Below, piece by piece: positions 55,372 to 64,000 of a DNA stretch of 64,000 bases; position 1 is the stretch's first letter; the number at the start of each line of letters is the position of its first letter. Below the pieces are notes generated by a model. The model was given only the letters and a program-made list of their open reading frames with translations. It was not told the origin of the DNA and did not search any database. Source of the DNA: Arsenophonus sp046530765 (GTDB lineage Bacteria; Pseudomonadota; Gammaproteobacteria; Enterobacterales; Enterobacteriaceae); contig JBHEQS010000007.1 in the NCBI GenBank assembly GCA_046530765.1, positions 1-64,000 of the forward strand, read 5' to 3'. Both the position numbers and the translations under genes were made by a program.

Positions 55372-58014
55372 ATTACCTTAATATAATTAAGTTATTGTAC
55401 ATATTAAATTTAAAAGATTTAATAACTTAAAGATAGTTTTAAAATTATAATGACGCGCAACATACAAAAAGATGAAGCTATATTAACAAATAACTCAATC
55501 TTGTCTAAAAATAAAATATATAAAGTTTTAAATTGTTAATATTTTTTCTAAAAATAACAAAATGCAATATCACTAGATATCATATTAAAACACTAAATAA
55601 ATTATGTTAAGAAGCATTTTTGTGATGGAGTTATTTATATTATTGTTACTCTAGATCCTTAACTAGAATAATATATTATTTTTCTAGATAATAAAAAAAA
55701 GTTCAAAATTTTATATTATGTATGAATTTTAAGAATAAGCTGTTATAGTTGTAACTATGGTATGTTTATATAGAAACATGAAATTATATTATTTTTATGA
55801 TTAAAGAACAGTGCAAGAAATATATTAAATTCTTTGTTTTATTTTTCTGAAACAACATTACGTGCATTAATAATAATTTATCAATTAGATATTATTATCT
55901 TAGTAGATAATAATAGTCGATAAGTTACTTACCTACAATGGTGATTGAAAAAATAAATGTTATTCGTAAAGGTTAATATTTATATTAAACTATTTAATTA
56001 ACAATTGATAAATTTAATTAGAAATGTAGTATGAGTTATTATATAAATTGTAGCAACTCTACGATTTTTTTACTAAAAATAATATAAAATAACATGAAAC
56101 TAAAATTTTAATTATGCAAATAACAATTTTAATTAATTATCAGAATAAATAAACTTTTATTTATAAATAAAATATCCTAAAATACCGTGAGAACATCTAT
56201 ATCCAATAAATTTGCTATAATATTACTATTAAGGATAATTAGTTTATATATTTTCATATTATTAAAAATTTAGTATATATAAATTAAGTGATTTTTAATT
56301 TTTATTTTGAACACAAATCAATATTATATAATTAATTAACAGTAAGTCTCTTGTTTGATATCTTCGTATAAACTACTTTGCGGCAAAAAAATAATTTCAA
56401 TCTATACAATTGAAATTATTTTATTAATAAATGTCTATAAACAAAATTATGAAAACTATACAACTTAAAAAATATTAAAACATAGGTAGTAATAAAATAT
56501 TCATATACAGCGCAATTATAATTTCTTTTGTCTACAATTTAAAATTGTACATACAGCATTAAAATCATTAACATTTAGATATATAGTAATATTAAGTGTT
56601 GGTAGATATTACAAATGCAAAGATATTATATTTAATTTTATAGAAAATTTATTAGATATCTTTGATCTAGCATTAATTAAATAGAAAATTTTTACATCTA
56701 GATAAGAATTTCTAAAATGTAACGTATATATGGTTAATCGTTGAGTTAAATAACAAATATCCATCTTTAATCTAAAAGCGAATTAATATTTTTGTCTTGC
56801 TAAAAATTTAAATACTTTAAAATATATAGTATATATGTAAAAATTATAGTGACCAAAAAACATTTATTTTAATACAAAAAAATTAGAATAAGATAATTAT
56901 TAAAATATCTCTTTAATATAAGAGAGGAATAAATAAGAAAAAACAAGATATATTCTGACCTATTAAAGTAATATTACTACTTTTTGTAAAATTTAACTAC
57001 TGTTATGTTATGAAAAATTATTATCTATGATGTTGTAATTTAAACTAAATATAGATTATTTTAAATTTGTTATCTATGTTAAAAGAACTAATTTTATATA
57101 CCATTAAGTAATGCATATTAAAAACGTTTTTAAATAAAGTATTATTTTATTTTAGTAAATTAAATAGTTAAAAAAAATACTATATATCGTTATAAAATAT
57201 AAAATCATTATAATAATTATCGTTAAAAAAAGTATTAATTATTATTTCTATTAAGTTATTAATTACATATTGTAAACACAACTTATTATGTATAGAATAA
57301 AATTAACTCATCAATACTTCATGAGACCAGAAATTATAATTTACAAATTAGTTTATGTTATATATCTAAAACAGTTAAGAATAAAACGTAATTTAGTAAG
57401 AAAAATCGTTAAAAGATAGTTTTTTAATGTATTGTTTGATAAACTTATAATAAAATTATAATAATTAATTGTCATAATTCTTAGACAATTGACAATTTGT
57501 GTCTATCAAAAGTTCAATCTAGTAAATCATGAAATGTAGTTATTAGTTTAATTTAAAATCTAATGATGAATAGTAATTTACTAATGATTACAAAAATTTA
57601 CTAAAATAGATATTCTTACTTAACTTGATACTGAATGAATTATATTAGTAATTTTAGAATAGCAGTATGAAATTTGTTTACTATATATTAATATTTCAAT
57701 ATATATTTTGAATCGAAAGAATTAAAATAAGTTAAGAAAATATCTTTTAATATATTTATAAAAAGTAAAAAATAAAATTTAATAAAGTAAAGAATCTTTT
57801 ATCTTTACAAAATTAACGAAAACTAATCAACTAAACATAAAATTAGTAAATAGAATATAATATTAATAATCTTTACAAATACTCTTAAAAAGGTATATGG
57901 CATATATAAAAGAAATAGAAGATAAAACAGTTATAGTAACTTCTAACAAGATGTTGTTGAACATAAAGTTCATCTAACAATAGCAGTAATAAAATATTTT
58001 TTAAACTAATAATC

Positions 58015-58035
58015 ACTAATAACTAATAACTAATA
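58015..58035. repeat. Tandem heptamer repeat (ACTAATA)3
   Basis: Three exact copies of ACTAATA. Same unit length as the longer repeats at 39544 and 50021. Confidence 0.8.
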
Positions 58036-58654
58036 ATGCAGATATATCATAAAATAAACATAAGCAAGTTGTTATAAAATAGTAAAAACATGAAGTTACA
58101 CATAATAAACTTAAAATAATATGTATTTTTTTTAAATTTTATAGTTTACACATAATCTAGTCATTAATTGATTTTCAGTACTATAATATACTATTCAATA
58201 GTATATTTGTTGATATGCATAACATTCAGGTTGTGTAAAAGATGCAAAAAATAAACATAACTGTATTTCTATATAATAAACATTACATGTTGTAATCTCC
58301 TAAGAATATCTATATTAATTTGTTTATATCTTGATTTTATATATTAATTAATTTGATATTATTTTTTATAATATAATAATACGATTTTGATTCATTGAAA
58401 GTATGGTTAATTTAATTAATAAAATACGATCTAAAAACTGCTAGAATTAGCATATAATATATTGCTTTAGTAAGAATCAAAATTTATTAAAATTATAATA
58501 AATTATACAAATTTACTCATATTTATAGATAAAAATCATTATAATTAATTTCTAAATATCATTGCTTGAAAAATCATCTGATACTAGTGATATTTTTTAA
58601 ATATATTAATTTTTATTTTTTTTAAATTTTAGGCATTAAGGAAAGATAGGTGTA

Positions 58655-58907
58655 ATGTTTTGGACGTCTTATCAAGGAATTAGTTAATATTGTGTTATAG
58701 TACTAAATTTTCATAGAAGTTTGTATAAAAACGAAATATGAATTAGAGGTTGCTATTGAAGGAATGGTAAAATAGTATTTTAATTATTGATCTATTTGGC
58801 AATCTTAAAAATATATAAAAGTGAATATCTTGTTTAATAGTGTTAAAAATTTACTAATTAAAACTTATGAAACATTAGACAATCATGAAAGTAGTTTTAT
58901 AGATTAA
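58655..58907 (+). pseudogene. Unidentified decayed gene, possibly pterin-synthase (PTPS/QueD) related
   Basis: An ATG with AGGAAAGATAGG before it, in unusually GC-rich surroundings, opens MFWTSYQGIS and is then broken. Fragments in other frames include VLNFHRSLYKN, YELEVAIEGMVK and KTYETLDNHESSFID, ending at TAA 58905-58907. The second and third weakly resemble the [H]NYxLEVxxxG...LDHxxLN pattern of 6-pyruvoyl-tetrahydropterin synthases, and the first their xxAHRL motif, but spacing is short and the histidines are mostly missing. A decayed gene is plausible; the family is a guess. Confidence 0.28.
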
Positions 58908-60206
58908 ATATCGTATGTATAAACACAATAAATAGTTAGAAATCAAATACGACTATAAGAATCTTTGTAGCTATATTAATGATATAAAAATTTATTTAAT
59001 GACAAACATTATAGTAATTTAAATAAATTAAAATACAAATTTCTCAGTTATCAACTATAGATTATAGTATAAAGAATAATGCACGAATAACAATCCACAT
59101 ATATAGTCTTGTATGTGGATCATAAACTATGTACTGATAGATATAAAATTAAAAATTTTATTTATCATTATAGAGCACGTGCTGATATGATTTTAGCAAT
59201 AGAATTTAAAATTAAAATAATTTATTAATTAAAAATCGCTATCTATATTGAAGAAGATTGTTAGAATCTAAGAAACAAAATTTACTAATAAATAAAATCA
59301 CAAAACCTCACATATTACACATTACTACAGAACGTTTTATTTGAAAAAGAACTATTTCTTTTAGAAATTGTTTTTTATAATCATGTTAATGACTACTTAA
59401 ATTATTGAGTGCATTTATTAATACAATACAAAATACAAGATTGAATTCTTAGATCAGTTATGTACTAAAAAATTAGAATACAACTTTATTAAGTGCAGTA
59501 TAATTAAACACAAACAAATGAATCAAAATATATAAAATAAACATGATAAATGATAAAGCTTGCAGTTTTAAAACTAACAACAGAACGCAAACAGTAAAAA
59601 TTACAATTAATTAATTAAAATATTGATAGTAAATTAGATGATAATTTAAAGCAGAAAAGTTAAAGAGATGTTAAAAAATATCTTAATAACTAGAAAATTT
59701 ATTTTATTTTATAATAATACGCGCAGTTAAAATTAAATATAGCTAAAATACTAATGTAAGTTAAATTTCCTTAATAACGTAAAGGTATTAGATACAAATC
59801 AATCTATAATTCAGATAATGAATTTGGATCTAATCATATAAATATAGCAATAAAAACAACGATTACATAAAAGTTGTTTGATATAGCATTTTGGCATAGC
59901 AAAATAATTTTAGTGTTAATATTAATCTGTTTATATCGAATAGAATACACTACTGATACCTTGGAAAACCATAATCTATTATTGATATTTAATAGCAATA
60001 ATAAATTAATAAATAATTATTCTTTGCAAAAGAAATGAAGTATTTTTTATGAATAATCAAGGATTGAATAACATTTTAAACAACAATAAACTATATTAAA
60101 TTTTACATATTTATCTAATTTTAAATTATTTTAGTTTTTATTATCTAATAAATTGTTATTAATTAAATTAACAAAATTATGACAAATAGATTTTAGGATA
60201 TTCTCT

Positions 60207-61604
60207 TTGAATAATAAAAAATTAAATTTAACAACTTTAATCGCATTTGTATTAAGCTCAATGATTGGATCTGGTGTTTTCAGTCTTCCGCAAAATATGG
60301 CTGAAGTCGCTAGTCCTTTAGCGATTATTATAGGTTGGAGCATTACAGGTATTGGTATTTTATTACTTGCAATATCTTTATTAATACTTTCGCAAATTAG
60401 GCCTGATCTTGATGGTGGTATTTATTCTTATGCTAAAGATGGATTTGGGGAGCTAATTGGTTTCTGTTCAGCTTGGGGTTATTGGTTATCTGTTGTTATA
60501 GCTAATGTTTCTTATTTGATCATTGTATTTTCGGCCATCAGTTTTTTTACTGATAATTCAGATAATATTATTTTTAGCAATGGGAACACTTGGCAATCTT
60601 TGATAGGTGAATCTATTTTATTATGGATCATTCATTTTTTGGCACTAAAAGGAATACAGACAGCAGTCAGTATAAATAAATTAGCAACTTTAGTTAAATT
60701 AATTCCACTTATCATGTTCATAATTTTATCTATTTTTTCATTCAAGATAAATATTTTTCGATTTAATTTTAGATATGATGAAATTGGAATTCCAATTTGG
60801 CAACAAGTTAAAAACATAATGCTAATTACTCTATGGGTATTTATTGGTATCGAAGGAGCAATAGTTGTTTCAGCGCGTGCTAAAAGACGAAAAGATGTTG
60901 GTTTGGCAACGTTAGTTGCTGTAATATCAACATTAAGTATTTATATATTAGTTACTATTCTATCTTTTGGTATAATTTCTAGATCTGAACTTTCTGAAAT
61001 GAACAATCCTTCAATGGCATCACTTATGACCAATATGATTGGAACTTATGGCGAAATTATCATCATAGTCAGTTTAATATTTTCTGTTTGTAGCTCTTAT
61101 TTAAATTGGACAATTATGGCTACAGAAATTCCTTACATAGCATCATTGAATGGTTCATTTCCTAAAATATTTAAATATCAAAATAAAAATAATACGCCTT
61201 CTTCATCTCTTTGGTTTACAAACAGTTCTATACAATTATCGTTAATCTTAATTTGGTTGAGTAACGGTAACTATAACATGTTGTTAAGAATAGCTTCAGA
61301 AATGATTTTAGTTCCTTACTTTATAGTAAGTGCATTTCTAATCAAAATTTCTTTTAAACATGCTAATAAATGGTTTTTTATTGTTGGTGCAGTAACTAAT
61401 TTATATGGGTTATGGTTACTTTATGCTTCTGGAGCAATTAATTTACTTTTATCAGTTATTCTTTATATGCCTGGTTTGTTTATTTTTCTATATGTTCAAA
61501 AGAAAAATAATAAAAAAACAATAAATTTATTTGAAAAAATTTCAATAATAATAATTATTTTTTCATCTATCCCTGCAATTTATTACTTGTTAAGCATTAA
61601 ATAA
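60207..61604 (+). CDS. ydgI: YdgI/ArcD-type basic amino acid antiporter
   Basis: APC-superfamily permease of 465 residues with about 12 membrane segments, close to E. coli YdgI across its length: VLSSMIGSGVFSLPQNMAEVASP (first helix with the GSG substrate-backbone motif), RPDLDGGIYSYA, GFGELIGFCSAWGYWLS, ITLWVFIGIEGAIVVSARA, NPSMASLM and ASEMILVPYF. Relatives exchange arginine for ornithine or other cationic amino acids, so it may import arginine or lysine from the host or export it; this is inference. It starts with TTG at 60207, with AGGA eight bases upstream. Its former neighbour folM is a wreck downstream. Confidence 0.95.
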   Translation: MNNKKLNLTTLIAFVLSSMIGSGVFSLPQNMAEVASPLAIIIGWSITGIGILLLAISLLILSQIRPDLDGGIYSYAKDGFGELIGFCSAWGYWLSVVIANVSYLIIVFSAISFFTDNSDNIIFSNGNTWQSLIGESILLWIIHFLALKGIQTAVSINKLATLVKLIPLIMFIILSIFSFKINIFRFNFRYDEIGIPIWQQVKNIMLITLWVFIGIEGAIVVSARAKRRKDVGLATLVAVISTLSIYILVTILSFGIISRSELSEMNNPSMASLMTNMIGTYGEIIIIVSLIFSVCSSYLNWTIMATEIPYIASLNGSFPKIFKYQNKNNTPSSSLWFTNSSIQLSLILIWLSNGNYNMLLRIASEMILVPYFIVSAFLIKISFKHANKWFFIVGAVTNLYGLWLLYASGAINLLLSVILYMPGLFIFLYVQKKNNKKTINLFEKISIIIIIFSSIPAIYYLLSIK

Positions 61605-62239
61605 AAAATAATGATAATTAACTTAATTATTTAATTTTAACTAATTTATTCTATTTATATATAATTATCTAGAAAATTTAAACTTAAGGAATTTACATAA
61701 CTTATTTATGAAAAAAAACTTATTGAATTTATTTATAAAATAATTTTGTAACTAAATAATAATATAAATTAAACAATGGTTTTATTATTGTTTTTATAAT
61801 AAAAAATTAAAATTAAATTATATAATATGAATATAAATCAGATCTAAATCTTACAATTAACTTCAATTTTCTTTAGTTTTTCTTAATTTTTTTTATTTTA
61901 TTATATTAATAGATTGTGAATAATAAAAAAGAAAAAATTAATTTAATATAATGTTTTTAATATTTTATAAAATATAATATGCTTACGTTTTTTTAAAATT
62001 AATATTCTTCATATAGTACAATAATTTTTCTAAAAAATAAGTGTAATATTTTAAATAACAATAAATAAAAGATATCACTATTAATGCTTCTTTTAAATAA
62101 TTTTAGTGATCTTAATGTTTTGCATATAATATGATGAAATAATATTTATTATTCTTCATTTAATTAATAATTCATTATAAAAATATAATTTTAATCTTTT
62201 CTTAAAAAGGTATGATTACAATGATAGTTATAATGAAAT
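61605..62239. other. Spacer after ydgI, no gene
   Basis: No recognisable gene or terminator. It probably includes the eroded 5' part of folM; only a short INASFK-like reading near 62083-62100 recalls the HNASAW segment of FolM. Confidence 0.45.
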
Positions 62240-62590
62240 CTATTTAAGTGATAGTGTTAACAAGTTAAATTATTTTAATAGTTTTTTTTAAGAAACGTTT
62301 TTTTAAGCTTTATTTTCCTTGTGATTACTGAATCTTATTATATTTAATATGTACTTTTAATACGCGTTAAACGACTTTTCTTTAATAAAATTAAAATAAC
62401 TTTAAAAGATTTCATCAAATTTTTGTAAACTTTATTTTATAAGTATCTTTACATTGTTCAATGTCTATTTATAATAATATTTTATTATTCTTTTGCTCGC
62501 AAAAGATTAGCCATTTTAGTTTATTCATATAAACCAGCTAAACATGATTAGTTTGTACTATAACATTAAAGAACTAATAGATTTTTTCTA
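62240..62590 (+). pseudogene. folM: folM remnant (dihydromonapterin reductase)
   Basis: In E. coli folM follows ydgI directly, and fragments of it appear here in the same order and strand. DSVNKLNYFNS (about 62249-62281) may match HVNTPYLLNHA. SFARKRLAILV...KP (from about 62487) matches SFARKLAPEVKVNSIAPS. KELIDFFYT (about 62567-62594) matches EKEVIDLVDYLLTS. The frame is broken repeatedly and distances are altered by indels. The middle and last matches together with synteny make the call; single fragments would not. Confidence 0.55.
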
Positions 62591-62630
62591 TACTTAATTA
62601 TTCTTTTAAAAGAATAATTAAGTATAGAAA
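62585..62630. repeat. Perfect 46-nt palindrome (23-bp arms) at the end of the folM remnant
   Basis: TTTCTATACTTAATTATTCT plus TTT, then the exact complement. It starts inside the last recognisable folM codons, recalling the position of the repeats at the folE and bioA stop codons. Confidence 0.9.
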
Positions 62631-64000
62631 TATATTTAATAATCTATCTTTGATTAAGATAATTAAAATTAGATTATTTTAGATATTATAAATAATGTAA
62701 TAATTAAGATTTTTATAATAATCATTAAAAGATATTTTAATGATTAAATTAAGCAGTTACATTTTATTTTAATTTTAAACATAATAATAAAATTACATAA
62801 AATAAATTATTCATTATATTGCAGCATTTACTAATACATAAAGCTCATGTAGTGATTTTCAATCATCTCAATTTTATGTTAGAATATAAAGAAAGAACAA
62901 ATTAAGAAAAATGAAACATGAAGATTTATAAATTAAGAAATTATTTATAACCAAACTACACAAAAATAAAAAATAATATTTATTATTTTTTATAATACTT
63001 AATGATATGTTGCAAAAACTACTTTTAGTATAAATAGTAATAAAAGTTTGTGTAAAGTAGTGTAATGTAAATTACACTAAATTATATTTATTGATTTCTG
63101 TTCGCTTTATTTATTATATTATCAATATATTGTTTATGTTAATAAACAATATATTGATAATATAAAATATATCTAAGTAATTTGTTTTGTGGTTTATAAT
63201 TTTTATTATGATAAATTTTTATTTAAATAAATATTTTAAAGTATTACTTATCATACTATCAAATTTTGATTATGAATCATATATTGTTTAAATATAAAAA
63301 GAAAGTAGTGTTATGGTGTTATACGCAGCTATAATTTTTATTAATTTATTTATATTAATGTGATGTAAATTATAATGGCATAACTGTTAGTTTTATAGCC
63401 AAAAGGAAGCTATAAAAAAGATAATTTTGTCACTAATTGAGCGATATTAAATTACAATTGATATTTCTATTTATTTTATATAATTATAAGTAAGAATATT
63501 TATTATCTTTTAAACTATGCTCGATATAGCATAGTATCTTATCAAGAACAATAATTATTTATGAGATCGCAAAATTAAATGATAATTATCTAGTTAAATT
63601 TTGTTTCATTTATCTATAAACAAAGTATAGAATAAAATAACGTAAAAAAATCTTATTTAGCTATTTAAATAAAAAAATTCATAAAATATATTTAAGAATT
63701 TAATATATTATGAGCCTAATCAAGGAATATTAGATAAAGATATTGGTGCAAGATTCCATAATATTAGCATATACGTTAGATGTAAGAATAATCTATTATT
63801 AGGAATAATGCTGCATATCTTTCTGAATTAATCCAAAAAAAAAGTTAATTCTTATATAAAAATCATTGCAGTATTATATAGATATTAATTTTATCTGATT
63901 CAAGTTATTTAAATGTAATAAATATTTGATGAATTTATTAAAGTAATATTAATACGTTTTATGACCAAAAAACAAATATTAGTATATTTTAATTTTTTAA
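62631..64000. other. Gene desert, right edge
   Basis: No gene recognised. A perfect inverted repeat lies at 63114-63165. No tRNA or open frame is supported. Confidence 0.6.
63114..63165. repeat. Perfect inverted repeat, 24-bp arms, 4-nt loop
   Basis: TTATATTATCAATATATTGT plus TTAT, loop GTTA, exact complement. No gene is nearby on either side within the window. Confidence 0.9.

Larger units (their letters stand above)
55372..60206. other. 4.8-kb gene desert between the anion transporter and ydgI
   Basis: No intact gene. A possible pseudogene lies at 58655-58907 and a less AT-rich unidentified patch at about 59085-59215 (includes a reading YRARADMILAIEF). A 14-bp hairpin with a loop of CTATACA lies at 56388-56422, and a heptamer repeat at 58015. 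The remainder is stop-dense AT-rich DNA. Confidence 0.6.

Noticed and set aside
59085..59115. ATCCACATA...TATGTGGAT hairpin as a possible tRNA or terminator
   Set aside because: Only a 9-bp stem, with no cloverleaf, anticodon arm or T-tract.

Overview
The window looks like a piece of a degraded chromosome from an insect endosymbiont in the Enterobacterales (Gammaproteobacteria). Every confidently identified protein aligns best, as I recall the families, with Escherichia/Serratia/Yersinia-type orthologues. Ancestral enteric gene order survives in blocks: dapA-bamC-purC with gcvR and bcp remnants beside it, then purM-purN; bioA/bioB-bioC-bioD; metG...dcd...yegH...gnd; ydgI-folM. The DNA is extremely AT-rich. 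I find only about 17.7 kb of protein-coding sequence in 64 kb (roughly 28%). The rest is decayed DNA, so this genome has lost gene function faster than it has deleted DNA. A co-obligate symbiont of a sap- or blood-feeding insect fits the retained vitamin, purine and lysine genes. I cannot name the species or host.

Layout. 0-5 kb: a cold-shock gene (minus strand) with an excellent terminator and a structured leader, otherwise empty. 5.1-10.3 kb: tRNA-Asn(GUU), pyrC, then purC, a half-length bamC and dapA on the minus strand. 10.3-20.2 kb: a gene desert holding remnants of gcvR and bcp. 20.2-22 kb: the purM-purN pair. 23.2-23.9 kb: folE. 27.8-32.6 kb: the biotin locus, with bioA divergent from bioB, an empty slot where bioF should be, bioC split by a frame change at an A8 tract, and bioD. 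32.6-43.6 kb: an 11-kb desert. 43.6-55.4 kb: metG lacking its C-terminal domain, dcd, yegH, gnd and a DASS-family anion transporter, separated by deserts. 55.4-64 kb: a desert with one weak pseudogene candidate, then ydgI (arginine/ornithine-type antiporter) and a folM remnant.

Function. The genes feed de novo purine (purC, purM, purN) and pyrimidine (pyrC, dcd) synthesis, lysine/peptidoglycan precursors (dapA), the pentose phosphate pathway (gnd), folate (folE), the late steps of biotin synthesis (bioA, bioD, bioB), translation (metG, tRNA-Asn), outer-membrane assembly (bamC) and transport. Early biotin synthesis looks damaged (bioF absent here, bioC frame-broken) while the late half is intact. 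This suggests, as inference, supply of a biotin precursor from a partner or from another locus.

The most unusual feature is a set of at least 17 perfect AT-rich inverted repeats (16-25 bp arms, 0-7 nt loops) scattered through otherwise mutating DNA. Two span the stop codons of folE and bioA, and one lies at the end of the folM remnant. Tandem repeats of 5 or 7 nt also recur. I found no CRISPR array, insertion sequence, phage gene or rRNA.
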